Below, piece after piece: positions 7,197-17,008 of a stretch of 41,662 bases of DNA. This DNA comes from Candidatus Zixiibacteriota bacterium. GTDB lineage: Bacteria; Zixibacteria; MSB-5A5; JAABVY01; JAHJOQ01. The stretch's first letter is position 1. Each line of letters begins with the position of its first letter. Location of the stretch: positions 1-41,662 of the forward strand of contig JAHJOQ010000009.1 in assembly GCA_018820315.1 (NCBI GenBank), given 5' to 3'. Below the pieces are notes generated by a model. The model made no database searches and was not told the DNA's origin. It worked only from the letters and a program-made list of their open reading frames with translations. The position numbers and the translations under genes are program-made.

Positions 7197-8883
7197 ACTT
7201 ATCCTTATCGATCGTCTTCCATATCAAATCATAATTGACATCAATAGTGGTCTCGGCTCTCCGCTTCGACAGCCAGCTTTCCAGTGCAGTTTCACTCCGT
7301 TCCTTAGCGAGTCTGGTCCGGATCTCCTCGGCCACCTCTTCGATCGTGCTGGTCTTGGGGCTCTCAATTCCCTCGACCTTTATGATGGACCACTTATCGC
7401 CGTCCGTCTGAAATGGTCCCTTGACCTCTCCGACTCTCATATTCCCGGCGTTAGCGAAAATTGTCGGGTATTTGTAACCCGGGACAGCGCCGAGATCACC
7501 TTTCAGCTCTTTCATCCCAATTCGAACTGTGTGTTGCCCGGCGAGCATGCCGAAGTCCTGCCCCTTGTCGATCAATCTCCGCAGAGAGTCAGCCAGCGCC
7601 AAATCGCCGATCTGAATTTCCCGAATGTTGATCTTCTTGGGAATCACGAACTCATCTGCATGCTGGTCGTAATAGTCATATATGTCCTGATCGATGATTT
7701 CAGCAACATTTCCAGCGATGACATCGCGCATCCTGTCGGCCATGATATCTTCCTTGAAGGAATTGATCAGAGTCATGTAACTCTCGGTCTTGTCGAGTTC
7801 CTCGCGCTGTGCTTCATTCGACAGGAATATTTCGAGATTCAGATTGAAAATAGCATTCTTGATTGCCTCGACATCTTTGAGCTCCGGCCGATCGTTGACG
7901 GGCCAACTGCCGATACCCTTGAAATACTCCTCGACAGTCATTTCCCCACCCTTATAGTAGGCAAGTATCTCTGACTTCTGATATTCCTGCAGCAGATCAT
8001 CATCTACCATGGACTTCCTGAAGTACTTACCACCGATTGTATCGGGATACATCTTATCCACTAGAGTCACAAGCGATTGGTGAGTTGCCTCATCAATCCT
8101 GATCTCCACTCTCTGTATGAGACCATCCAGATACTCGGCCATGACTTTCTGACGTTTCCGGTCCTGCAGTCTCCCTCGAAGCATACTCTGAAGCTGATCG
8201 AGCGGTCCCGGATCAGATTCGCGTTTGTCTACCATCATAGCAAGGTGCCATCCGGACATCGTCTCAAACGGTCGCGAAATCTGTCCCTTAGACATCTTGA
8301 ATACCTGATCCTGGAAATCTTCAAGGAATACTCCCCACCTCTGATATCCGAGGTCTCCACCATTCATTGCACTTCCATGGTCAAGGGAGAAATCCCGGGC
8401 GACCTGTTCAAAATCAGCCCCGGCGGTGATTGCTCCATATAGCGAGTCTGCGAGATCCTTGCGATCCACGAGAATATGTCGAACACGGACTTCTTCTTTA
8501 AGCTTCTCATAAAAATCTTTGATCTCGGCGTCAGTGACTTCCATCTTCGAGAGGATTTTCTGCTTGAAAAGCTCATCCAGCACGAACTTAGGCTTCTGGA
8601 TCTCCATTATTTCCAGCACTTCTTTGTCAATATCTAGATCATTCTGGTAGGCACCGATCACCAGGAGCCGGACATCGATCAGGGAGTCGACATAATGCTT
8701 CTTGGCTTCGAATTCGTCGTCGGCAGATGCAAACCGCTGAGGAAATAGTTTGTCAAAATCATGTACCTGACCGAGAGTTATCTGACTACTTCCCACAGTC
8801 GCCACTACATCATCCTGGCCAGATCCGCAGCCGTTCAGGAGAAACAGAATAATAACGAGTGTCGATTTAATTACGCAATTCAT
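7183..8883 (-). CDS. PpiC-type peptidyl-prolyl isomerase lipoprotein
   Basis: This is a 566-residue predicted lipoprotein. The signal ends in the lipobox-like LLNG before Cys19. The first parvulin domain (VRHILVDRK, GGDLGYQRWG, SGWHLAMM) is clear at about 130-235. A second, more diverged one (INIREIQIG, LKGDLGAVPGYKYP, WSIIKVEG) lies near 415-515. The intervening region is mostly helical and PrsA/SurA-like. It would help fold exported proteins at the membrane surface. The start has AAGGAG at good spacing. It is 75 nt downstream of mfd and overlaps the next PPIase gene by 14 nt, so the two foldases form a tightly coupled pair. Confidence 0.9.
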   Translation of the reverse strand: MNCVIKSTLVIILFLLNGCGSGQDDVVATVGSSQITLGQVHDFDKLFPQRFASADDEFEAKKHYVDSLIDVRLLVIGAYQNDLDIDKEVLEIMEIQKPKFVLDELFKQKILSKMEVTDAEIKDFYEKLKEEVRVRHILVDRKDLADSLYGAITAGADFEQVARDFSLDHGSAMNGGDLGYQRWGVFLEDFQDQVFKMSKGQISRPFETMSGWHLAMMVDKRESDPGPLDQLQSMLRGRLQDRKRQKVMAEYLDGLIQRVEIRIDEATHQSLVTLVDKMYPDTIGGKYFRKSMVDDDLLQEYQKSEILAYYKGGEMTVEEYFKGIGSWPVNDRPELKDVEAIKNAIFNLNLEIFLSNEAQREELDKTESYMTLINSFKEDIMADRMRDVIAGNVAEIIDQDIYDYYDQHADEFVIPKKINIREIQIGDLALADSLRRLIDKGQDFGMLAGQHTVRIGMKELKGDLGAVPGYKYPTIFANAGNMRVGEVKGPFQTDGDKWSIIKVEGIESPKTSTIEEVAEEIRTRLAKERSETALESWLSKRRAETTIDVNYDLIWKTIDKDKYEEN

Positions 8884-8958
8884 TTTGGCTCCTTCAGTCT
8901 TACAATTGTCTCAGGCGTTGTTTCCGCATAATCGGTTACAATAGATTATTGAATTTAG

Positions 8959-11900
8959 CTAAGCGATCAGATTTTGCAAGACGTTTTTCACATGCTGATG
9001 CCAAACAGGTTGCTCTCTATCAGAAAAATCTACCAGAATTTCGAATGTGTCCCCGGTCAGAAATTCGAGAGGATCAGATACCTGGGCGGCAAGCGAGGCA
9101 ATTTTCCCCTTCCCAGGCGCGACATCTCCGGCATAACTGATTCTCAGATGGCCTTTCTTGAATACGACCTTCTTGATTCCCGCACGCGCGGCCAGAATTT
9201 TGACTTCAGCCATCCGGATCAGATTGGAGGCTGAAGTCGGAAGCGGTCCGAATCGATCTGCCAGTTCAAGTTCAATTTCATTGAGTATTTCGTAAGTATC
9301 TGCTTGGGCCAATCGCTGATATATGTCAACCTTCTGCTGGCTGTCAGGAATATATTCGTTCGGAATGAACAGATCCAGATCGGTGTCTATTCGTATATCA
9401 AGCGATGGCTTCGGTTCGTCGCCCCTTATTTCACAAACTGCTTCATCGAGAAGCTTCAGATAGAGATCAAAACCGACTTCCTCTATAAAACCGTGCTGCT
9501 GCGACCCGAGAAGGTTTCCAGCTCCGCGAATTTCGAGGTCTCGTAGCGCAAGATGAAATCCTGATCCAAGTTCCGTGTGCTGTTCAATCGCCTTCAGACG
9601 TTTCCTTGCGGTTGGCGTCAAGAGACGCGCAGGTGGAATCAGAAGGTAGGCAACGGCTTTCAGCGAAGACCTTCCAACACGCCCCCGAAGCTGATAAAGC
9701 TGCGCCAGACCGAAATGATCCGCCCGATTGATTATGATCGTGTTAACTGACGGTATGTCGAGGCCTGATTCGATGATGGACGTCGACAAAAGGACATCAT
9801 AGTCCTTGCTCAGAAACCGGTACATGACACTTTCAAGCTCTTTTTCGGGCATCTGGCCATGTCCCACACAGATCCTGAGGCCGGGAAGAAGCTTCTCCAG
9901 GTATTTCCGTATCGACTCAATTGTCTGCACTCGATTGTGGACAAAGAAAACCTGTCCTCCCCGCTCAACTTCCTGCAGAACCGCTTCTTTGACAGCATCC
10001 GGCTGAAATTCCACAATCTCCGTTTTAATCGGAAGTCGGTCCCTGGGCGATGTGTTTATCACCGACATGTCCCGCGCTCCGAGAAGCGACATCTGCATCG
10101 TACGTGGTATCGGTGTCGCCGTCATCGTAATGACGTCAACAAGTCGCTTGAGCTTCTTGATTTTCTCTTTGTGCGTCACTCCGAACCGTTGCTCTTCGTC
10201 GACCACAAGCAGCCCGAGGTCTCTGAAAGCGATATCCTTGGAAAGGAGCCGGTGAGTTCCGATGATCACATCCACCTTACCGTCCGTCAGATCCTTGATG
10301 ATATCCTTCTGCTCTTTTCGAGTCTTGAATCGAGAGAGCATTTCCACTCTGACGGGGAAATCCCGAAGCCTGTCCATGAATGTGATCATATGCTGCTGTG
10401 CAAGAATCGTTGTAGGGACTAGCACAGCCACTTGCTTGCCCTCGCTGACGCATTTGAATGCCGCTCGTATAGCAACCTCGGTCTTGCCGAAGCCGACATC
10501 GCCACACAGCAGTCGATCCATCGGGTGGGGGGCGATCATATCCTTCTTTATATCATCGATAGCCGTCAACTGATCAGGTGTTTCATCGTACGGAAAGGAT
10601 GCTTCAAGCTGTCTCATCCAGGTATCATCAGGCGAAAATGCGAAACCGGGTTTCGACCTTCGCTCTGCATAGAGCTTGATCAGTTCATCGGCTATGTCTG
10701 CAATAGCCTTGCGAGTGCGTGCCTTCACCTTCTCCCAGGCGGTCCCGCCCAGTTTGGTCAGTTGCGGTTTCCCTTCCTTGCCGACATACTTCTGGACTCG
10801 ATTGAATTCCTCGATGGGTACATACAGGCGGTCGTCTCCCAGATACTGAATCAGGAGGCAGTCGCGCAATCGCTTGTCGACCGTAATCTCCTTGAGACCC
10901 TTGTATCGACCTATGCCATAATCAACATGCACCACATAGTCACCGACATTGAGGTTCGTGTATGATGAAAGCGCGATGCCTTCTTTGCTCCGGCGACGTT
11001 TGAAGCGATGATACTTGCGCGCAAATATCTGGTGATCGCACAGAAGAACGAAATTCTCTGACGGAAAGGTAAATCCTTCACTGATGTCGGCGACCATCAA
11101 TGTTGCACGATCCGCCCTGTCTTCGAGGATATCTTCCATACGATCAAGCTGTATTTTATTATCGCATGCAATGAAGACCCTCTTGCCTTCGGAAGCATAC
11201 TCGGTGAGTCTACCTCGGAGCAGCTTCATCTGAGCGTTGATGACAGGGTGGTCCACTGTGCCGAATGCAATCGGATTAACTGCTCCGCTCGAGAATGAGA
11301 TTTCGCTGATCGATCGCTTTCGGTTGATTAGCTCGGTAACAGCCTCCGGGTTGAAGAATATTCTATCTGGAGAGGGAAACATCTCACGCGTGAAATCGGC
11401 CTCCTCGAATCTAGTTCCGAATTCCTCCCACAGCTTGTCGACTTCATGTGTAATGCTACCCGGTTCTACCAGATAGAGAACAGTATCGTCTGTCAAGTAT
11501 TCCGAAAGATAGTGGCGCCTGTCGGTGAAGAGGCTACAAGCCCATTCCAGGCCGGGATAGTCGATCCCGAAACGGAATTTCTCCCGGAGAATATCTGCGG
11601 CAGACTCGTTTTTGATTGACGAAAGCGCTTCTTCCAGCTTGTGGCCATCCAGGATGATCTCACGTTGAGGAAGGAGCTTCACCGAATCAACTGTAGCAAT
11701 GGATCTCTGCTTGCTGACGGCGAAGTATCTGATAGATTCGACAAAATCTCCGAAGAATTCGATTCGCACAGGATGCTCGGTGGTGTGAGGGAAAATATCG
11801 ATAATCCCGCCCCGAACCGCGAAATTGCCCACTTCCTCGACAATCGGATATCTCTCATAGCCGAGCTTCACCAATCGCTTGACTACGTCGTCCATCGCGA

Positions 11901-12342
11901 TTTCCTGATTGATCTCGACCAGCAGCGATGAGGCCTCCAGATCGGTCGGTGAAATGGTCGGCTCCATAAGCGCGCGCACAGAAGTCGTAAGGACGAGGTT
12001 CTCCGATTTCTGGAGTTGCGCAAGTGTCTCGAGCCTTGATCCGATGGTCTCGGGCAGCGGAGGCTTCCACTGATACGGTCTTATTCCCCAGTCAGGAAAG
12101 TGATATGCAATCCTCTCCCCAAGAATCTCGTTGAGATCGTTACCGACACATTCTGCTTCGCGTTCGGTTCGTGTGATGACAATGTACTTGCCGGGACTCT
12201 CCTGAAACCTTCCGGCCAGCAGATATGACCGCGCCGAGCCGGAAAGCTGAGAAACTGCACCACTTCCCTCAGAGAGCCATTGCTCGGCTAAAGCCCTGTA
12301 GGGCTGCGACGCCTTGAACAGATTCAGTACCGTTTTTGTCAT
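8959..12342 (-). CDS. mfd: transcription-repair coupling factor Mfd
   Basis: This superfamily 2 DNA translocase removes stalled RNA polymerase and recruits UvrA. From the ATG at 12342 it has 1127 residues, close to the family norm. Visible parts are the UvrB-like N-terminal module, the RNA-polymerase-interaction domain (NVGDYVVHVDYGIGRYKG), Walker A GDVGFGKT (614-621), DEEQ box VVDEEQRFGV (about 710), and the RecG-like motifs TATPIPRTMQMSLLG and ADHFGLAQLYQLRGRVGRS. An upstream in-frame start at 12429 is rejected because it would translate through a terminator-like hairpin (12361-12390) and adds 29 residues unlike the family. Mfd heads the operon with the two PPIases, the S4 protein and HflX downstream. 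Confidence 0.96.
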   Translation of the reverse strand: MTKTVLNLFKASQPYRALAEQWLSEGSGAVSQLSGSARSYLLAGRFQESPGKYIVITRTEREAECVGNDLNEILGERIAYHFPDWGIRPYQWKPPLPETIGSRLETLAQLQKSENLVLTTSVRALMEPTISPTDLEASSLLVEINQEIAMDDVVKRLVKLGYERYPIVEEVGNFAVRGGIIDIFPHTTEHPVRIEFFGDFVESIRYFAVSKQRSIATVDSVKLLPQREIILDGHKLEEALSSIKNESAADILREKFRFGIDYPGLEWACSLFTDRRHYLSEYLTDDTVLYLVEPGSITHEVDKLWEEFGTRFEEADFTREMFPSPDRIFFNPEAVTELINRKRSISEISFSSGAVNPIAFGTVDHPVINAQMKLLRGRLTEYASEGKRVFIACDNKIQLDRMEDILEDRADRATLMVADISEGFTFPSENFVLLCDHQIFARKYHRFKRRRSKEGIALSSYTNLNVGDYVVHVDYGIGRYKGLKEITVDKRLRDCLLIQYLGDDRLYVPIEEFNRVQKYVGKEGKPQLTKLGGTAWEKVKARTRKAIADIADELIKLYAERRSKPGFAFSPDDTWMRQLEASFPYDETPDQLTAIDDIKKDMIAPHPMDRLLCGDVGFGKTEVAIRAAFKCVSEGKQVAVLVPTTILAQQHMITFMDRLRDFPVRVEMLSRFKTRKEQKDIIKDLTDGKVDVIIGTHRLLSKDIAFRDLGLLVVDEEQRFGVTHKEKIKKLKRLVDVITMTATPIPRTMQMSLLGARDMSVINTSPRDRLPIKTEIVEFQPDAVKEAVLQEVERGGQVFFVHNRVQTIESIRKYLEKLLPGLRICVGHGQMPEKELESVMYRFLSKDYDVLLSTSIIESGLDIPSVNTIIINRADHFGLAQLYQLRGRVGRSSLKAVAYLLIPPARLLTPTARKRLKAIEQHTELGSGFHLALRDLEIRGAGNLLGSQQHGFIEEVGFDLYLKLLDEAVCEIRGDEPKPSLDIRIDTDLDLFIPNEYIPDSQQKVDIYQRLAQADTYEILNEIELELADRFGPLPTSASNLIRMAEVKILAARAGIKKVVFKKGHLRISYAGDVAPGKGKIASLAAQVSDPLEFLTGDTFEILVDFSDREQPVWHQHVKNVLQNLIA

Positions 12343-12360
12343 ATTCGATCGAAACAAACG

Positions 12361-12390
12361 CAAAAACCCCACTGCCCCTGAACTGTGGGG
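12361..12390 (-). terminator. candidate intrinsic terminator upstream of mfd
   Basis: On the minus strand CCCCAC (12390-12385) pairs with GTGGGG (12372-12367) across a 12-nt loop and is followed directly by TTTTT (12366-12362). It lies 157 nt past the stop of the M28 peptidase gene and before the chosen mfd start. It would insulate mfd from the peptidase island. Confidence 0.5.
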
Positions 12391-12546
12391 GTGGGTTGTA
12401 CAACTTGCGGCTGCTGTCTGCACAGCCATTCATTACTGCCGGAATATAGCGGCCGTTTTATTAAAGTCAAGCAGAGCTTCGTTGATTAGGTCAAGTCCGC
12501 GATCACAGATCGCAACCACGCAACTCAGGAGATTCCGCAGACTGGA

Positions 12547-14874
12547 CTAAGGGCAGTCGGAACAGGGAGCGGGTCCCCCTGCGAAGATGTAGTTTATGAG
12601 ATAAACAACATCATCAATATCAATCGCGGCAGAACAGTCGGCATCACCCAGCTCAATGGGATCGGGAGGTGGACCACCGGCGAAAATATACTGAATCAGG
12701 AACACGGCATCATCAATATCGACCGCGCTGCTCCCGTCAGCATCACCGCATATGAGGGGGGCATAGTTGCATTCGAACGATGCTATAAACACGGCATCAA
12801 CGGCTGCTTCAACAAAACTGGCATCACCAACATCGGCAGCCGAGAAAAGTATCCGAGTCTGTGCAGAAGGTGTCACAAAATCCCCGGTCAAAAACTGATG
12901 TATGTACCATCCTCCGGACGCCTGATCGCCACCTCCAATCGTTTGTACGAAATGCCAGCTCATTCCGCCGTCATTCGATATGTAGGTCGCGAGAGAATCC
13001 GGAGTGCCCCCCCACTGGTCGGTATAAAACCACTGGGCCCATCGGATAAGAGCGCTTCCAGACGACAAGTCAATAAGTGGGGACCGCAGCCATGTTGAGC
13101 CATTGTCGACATCCGGGTTGATCACACTGTTATCTGTCAGATAGCAGTAGCCATCGCCATTGAAGTCGCCCAAGGGGGCATTAGAGGTCCCGATGGGAAG
13201 AGGCCTGACTCTCTCCCAGAAGCCATCTGTGGCATTTCCACTCACAAACCAGCCCTTGTTCGTCTGAAAGTCATCCTCAAAAAATATGTTGTTTGAAGTT
13301 GCCACAATCGGAGCATAAGGATGATCAGGTTCAGGATCATAGAATGTCCCGCTCACGGCTTCTTCGACGCTGAAATAGAAGGTAATGCTATCGCCGCACA
13401 ACAGATCAGGCAAACTCACTTCGTAGTGATCGGGTGACATCTCGCTAAGCGGCTCACTCTGCAGTGGCGCTCCATTGACAGAATAGTGCATCATCTCACT
13501 GCCGGGCACCACCTCACCATAGTTAATTCCTGTCACGTTGACTTCCAACGTTGAGCCACCCGGCGCCACGAAATACGGTCTACCTGCAGGATACGCAAAT
13601 TCGACAGCAGGCATTGTCTCGTTCAGCATCGCGGTATAGCAGGTCGCAAGTGATGCCTTGACCAGCTTGGTCATATAATCAAAACTGAGATAGCTCGTAC
13701 TGTCATGCGACGAATGATAGACGGAGGAGAAATTCCATTCGGCAGTATACACGACTGAGTAGCCGTTCAGCACGAACGGATAATGATCTGAGCCTCCACC
13801 GGCCATGAAATAAACAGTCGTCAAACCAAGCAGAGAGTCAGCCAAATCACCCCAGAGTTCGGCATATGTCACGTCAAATCCATGTATAGCAGCTACCGAA
13901 TCTGAGTTCTCATAATGTGCAATCATATCAGAATTGAACATGCAGAGGATGGTGTCGCCGCGCTGGTACGCGTCATCAGCATAGTGATATGAGCCAAAGA
14001 GCCCCTGCTCTTCGGCATCAAACCCGATAAAGACGAAAGTGACTTTTGTCTCGATGTTAGCCAGCACTCTGGCGATTTCCATTGTCGATACAGTGCCCGA
14101 AGCATTGTCGTCAGCGCCGGGCGATCCCACGGCGGCGTCACGATGTCCGCCGACAATAATATGCCTGCTCGGATACATCGATCCTATCTTGTATGCAATC
14201 ACGTTCTTACACACCTTCGGCTCGCCATAGATCATCTCGGTAAACGTGTCGATTGCCACCGAGTCGTAACCGAACTCCTGAAACTTTGCGAGTATCCAGT
14301 CTGCTGAAGCATAGTTGGAGTCGGTGCCCGAAACTCGTCTGTAGAATGCCTGTAGGCGCTCCGTGAAGGAGATCAGCGAATCGGTGCTTACGAGTCCAAT
14401 CAGAGAGTCAAGATCCGCACCCATGGTCAATGATCGCGAATCGAAGAATTTCGGCTCGATAAACTCAATTCTCAAATTTCGGGTCAGAATGGGCGCAAGG
14501 TCGAGCTGTTCACCACTGCGCGAGAGCTCTCTGAAATTCGCCATGAGGATTCTGAGGCTACCATCCTGATAGACCAGAGGATATTTGCCAACATTGCCTT
14601 CGTCTCGTCTCATGTCGAGCGCGAGTTGATCGACAGTAACTGCGGAGGCAACGTATCGATACACAAGGCCGGATGCCTGAATATCTGCGACTGCATCCGC
14701 CTCGGCAAGAACGAGGTAGCCATCACCGGTTCTCACTATCGGCTCTACAGCAATAGAAGCGAGCAACTCTGCATCAGAGTGGCTCGCCACTATAACTTTG
14801 TACAGATCCGCAGCGCTGCTCATTCCGACAAATACAGATAGCAACACAACCGTCAGAAGCAGTCTACGCAACAT
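12547..14874 (-). CDS. secreted M28-family aminopeptidase-like protein with C-terminal dockerin pair (copy 1)
   Basis: This exported zinc peptidase has 775 residues. A signal peptide (LLLTVVLLSVFVGMSSA) is followed by a roughly 200-residue prosegment shared with the second M28 protein, then the M28 domain at about 225-425. All five di-zinc ligands are visible (numbered from GTG 14880): H246 in GGHRDA, D257 in GADDNASG, E290/E291 in DAEEQG, D318 in NSDMIAH and H389 in VYHSSHD. The tail has the island's common module A (about 425-540), a MAM/jelly-roll-like module (about 545-705) and two dockerin repeats at the very end with cysteines in CGDADG, DADCS and PCSDC. The ATG at 14874 is preferred over GTG 14880 because GGGAG lies 7 nt upstream of it. 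It is the last gene of the island. Confidence 0.93.
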   Translation of the reverse strand: MLRRLLLTVVLLSVFVGMSSAADLYKVIVASHSDAELLASIAVEPIVRTGDGYLVLAEADAVADIQASGLVYRYVASAVTVDQLALDMRRDEGNVGKYPLVYQDGSLRILMANFRELSRSGEQLDLAPILTRNLRIEFIEPKFFDSRSLTMGADLDSLIGLVSTDSLISFTERLQAFYRRVSGTDSNYASADWILAKFQEFGYDSVAIDTFTEMIYGEPKVCKNVIAYKIGSMYPSRHIIVGGHRDAAVGSPGADDNASGTVSTMEIARVLANIETKVTFVFIGFDAEEQGLFGSYHYADDAYQRGDTILCMFNSDMIAHYENSDSVAAIHGFDVTYAELWGDLADSLLGLTTVYFMAGGGSDHYPFVLNGYSVVYTAEWNFSSVYHSSHDSTSYLSFDYMTKLVKASLATCYTAMLNETMPAVEFAYPAGRPYFVAPGGSTLEVNVTGINYGEVVPGSEMMHYSVNGAPLQSEPLSEMSPDHYEVSLPDLLCGDSITFYFSVEEAVSGTFYDPEPDHPYAPIVATSNNIFFEDDFQTNKGWFVSGNATDGFWERVRPLPIGTSNAPLGDFNGDGYCYLTDNSVINPDVDNGSTWLRSPLIDLSSGSALIRWAQWFYTDQWGGTPDSLATYISNDGGMSWHFVQTIGGGDQASGGWYIHQFLTGDFVTPSAQTRILFSAADVGDASFVEAAVDAVFIASFECNYAPLICGDADGSSAVDIDDAVFLIQYIFAGGPPPDPIELGDADCSAAIDIDDVVYLINYIFAGGPAPCSDCP

Positions 14875-14936
14875 CTGCACTCTCCCGAACCGGGTAGGTT
14901 CAGCCGCAGGCCATCATGCGTACCAGATCAACGCGA

Positions 14937-16931
14937 TTATTGACAGCCGGAGCAGGGAGCTGCACCGCCTGCGAATATGTAGCCTATAAGATACACTACA
15001 TCATCTATGTCAATATCAGTCGAGCAATCGACATCGCCTGTTTCGATCGGTTCCGGAGCCGCGCCGCCGGAGAAAATGTATTGCACCAGAAACACGCAGT
15101 CGTCGATATCGACCGATCCGCTGCCATTGGCGTCACCACACACAAACTCATCGCACTCATACCGGATTACAGAGACGTCATCGATTGCAGCCTCGACTAC
15201 AGAGCCGCCCATAGTATCCGGCACATCAAAACGGAGTCGTATCTGTGGAGTCGGGGTAACAAAGTCGCTCACCTGGAAAACACTCTCGTACCACCCACCC
15301 GATGCCTGTTCAACAGGGCCTACCGCCTCGACTTCAGCCCAGTTCTGACCATCGTCATTGGAAATGTAGATGTAGAACAGATTCTCGTGGGGGTTGCCAC
15401 CGAGGTCATTCGAATACCAACGTGCATAATGTACCGTGGCATCACCGGACGAGAGATCGATCACAGGTGATATCAGCGTGGTCGTTCCAAGATCGACATC
15501 AGAATTGTCATCCTCGTTGTCTGTGAGATAGCAACTGCCAGAGCCATCGAAATCCACGGCAGGGTCACCCCTGTCACCGCCCCCTACAGGGACTCCGCGA
15601 TCCCACTGACCATCGGCTGCGTCACCAGAGACGCTCCACCCCTCATCTGTATCGAAATTGTCAGTGAGTGCGATTCGGATAACGCTTGCGGGAAAGACGC
15701 TGAAAGTCTCCTCCGGCGCCTCGAATGGATCTGTGAATACGCTTGCAGAAATGTCTTCAGCACTGAAGTAGAATTCGATGTCCGATCCGCAGTCTATCGC
15801 CGGCAACATCGCGGTGTAGTAGTTTGGCTCGCTCTGCTCCATGTCCACAGAGACTACCGTCTGACCATCGATTGAGTAATGCACCTGTCCTGAACCGGGG
15901 GATGGCGTTCCGTTATAGATGCCGGAGACCACGACATCAACCGGTGTAGGCTGGCCCGGCATAACAGTTTCCGGAAGGCCATTGGGATATGTGAACGACA
16001 GTTTCTGCCTGCCGGCATAATCGACATAACTTGCGGCGTAGCCGATGTTCGAACATCCGTACTCAATCCGCATGTAACCGCCATCCTCGCCCCAACCCTG
16101 CCCCCAGGAATTGCGCATGTACCAGACGCCGTTGGTCCCCTGGGAATCATCCCATCCGACAAGCGTGACACCATGATTGACCTGACTGCTTGTGCAGGAG
16201 TTGAATATGCCGCCATTGTAGGCCTGCATTGCGTAGTTCGCAGTCACCGCCACAGAGATTGGCCCGTGATCCAGAATAGCCTGCTTGATCGAGCTCACAC
16301 TCGGCACGCTGCTCTGAGAACCAACATACGCCCATGATTCAATCAGGTACTCATGCGGATATGGGCAGCCACATGGCAGATCCGACGCCGCGTACGGGAA
16401 GTCAGACTCATAAACCGTGCCCGTACCGCCACAACCATCGGTCTTCCATTGGTGATAGTCGTGAGCCCACCATCCACCGGAGCAGTCCCATCCATCACTA
16501 TTGCAGCTGACAAGCCACTGCTCTGACAGATCCACTGTCGACCCGTCTTTCAGCTTTATATTGCACTCAAGCGGCCCGACAGTCGCAAATGCCCAGCAAC
16601 TGCCGCATCCTCCCTGATTCTTTACCGGTGGAAGCGTTGTCGAATCTCTCCAGTCAAACTGAGATGGCAGGACTCTGGTCGGGGTGCATGGGTCAAACGA
16701 CGCCGATTCAGCCCAATTTTCCGGTTCTACCAACCCGCACAGTTCTTCGAGAGAATACTGCGTCGCAGAATTCTCACCGACTGTGAAGGTCCAACCTTCC
16801 TCCTCGGCTTGCTCCTGCAGCGCTTTAGTATCCACCTGAGCAGCCGCGCTCGACCAGAATGATAGAGCGATCAACGCTAGTATCACACTAAAGAAAATCG
16901 TGGAGCTGTCTGTTCGCTGAGTGCATTTCAT
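14937..16931 (-). CDS. secreted papain-family (C1A) cysteine peptidase with C-terminal dockerin pair
   Basis: This 664-residue protein has a signal peptide (hydrophobic residues 11-30, cut near AAAQ). A prosegment of only about 55 residues lacks an obvious I29 inhibitor domain. The papain-like domain runs from FDWRDSTTLPPVKNQGG. Oxyanion Q106, nucleophile C112 (GSCWAFA), H253 (VNHGVTLVGW) and N274 (YMRNSWGQGWG) form a complete active site. Then come module A (SFTYPNGLPETVMPGQP onward), a MAM/jelly-roll-like module with GSCYLTDN and SGGWYES, and the terminal dockerin pair with one extra cysteine (DIDDCVFL). The start ATG 16931 is 77 nt past the C25 gene and 56 nt before the M28 gene, so the three are probably one transcript. 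Peptidase activity is highly likely; the substrate is unknown. Confidence 0.94.
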   Translation of the reverse strand: MKCTQRTDSSTIFFSVILALIALSFWSSAAAQVDTKALQEQAEEEGWTFTVGENSATQYSLEELCGLVEPENWAESASFDPCTPTRVLPSQFDWRDSTTLPPVKNQGGCGSCWAFATVGPLECNIKLKDGSTVDLSEQWLVSCNSDGWDCSGGWWAHDYHQWKTDGCGGTGTVYESDFPYAASDLPCGCPYPHEYLIESWAYVGSQSSVPSVSSIKQAILDHGPISVAVTANYAMQAYNGGIFNSCTSSQVNHGVTLVGWDDSQGTNGVWYMRNSWGQGWGEDGGYMRIEYGCSNIGYAASYVDYAGRQKLSFTYPNGLPETVMPGQPTPVDVVVSGIYNGTPSPGSGQVHYSIDGQTVVSVDMEQSEPNYYTAMLPAIDCGSDIEFYFSAEDISASVFTDPFEAPEETFSVFPASVIRIALTDNFDTDEGWSVSGDAADGQWDRGVPVGGGDRGDPAVDFDGSGSCYLTDNEDDNSDVDLGTTTLISPVIDLSSGDATVHYARWYSNDLGGNPHENLFYIYISNDDGQNWAEVEAVGPVEQASGGWYESVFQVSDFVTPTPQIRLRFDVPDTMGGSVVEAAIDDVSVIRYECDEFVCGDANGSGSVDIDDCVFLVQYIFSGGAAPEPIETGDVDCSTDIDIDDVVYLIGYIFAGGAAPCSGCQ

Positions 16932-17008
16932 TTTGACATGGTCCTTTCGATATCCGTCGAAGCTTGCCTCGATGATATCAGTTTATTCCGATGATCCTAA
17001 TCTCCAGT

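Noticed and set aside
12342-12429. N-terminal extension of Mfd to an upstream start
   Set aside because: It would run through a hairpin followed by TTTTT and adds 29 residues not resembling Mfd. The ATG at 12342 fits the family.
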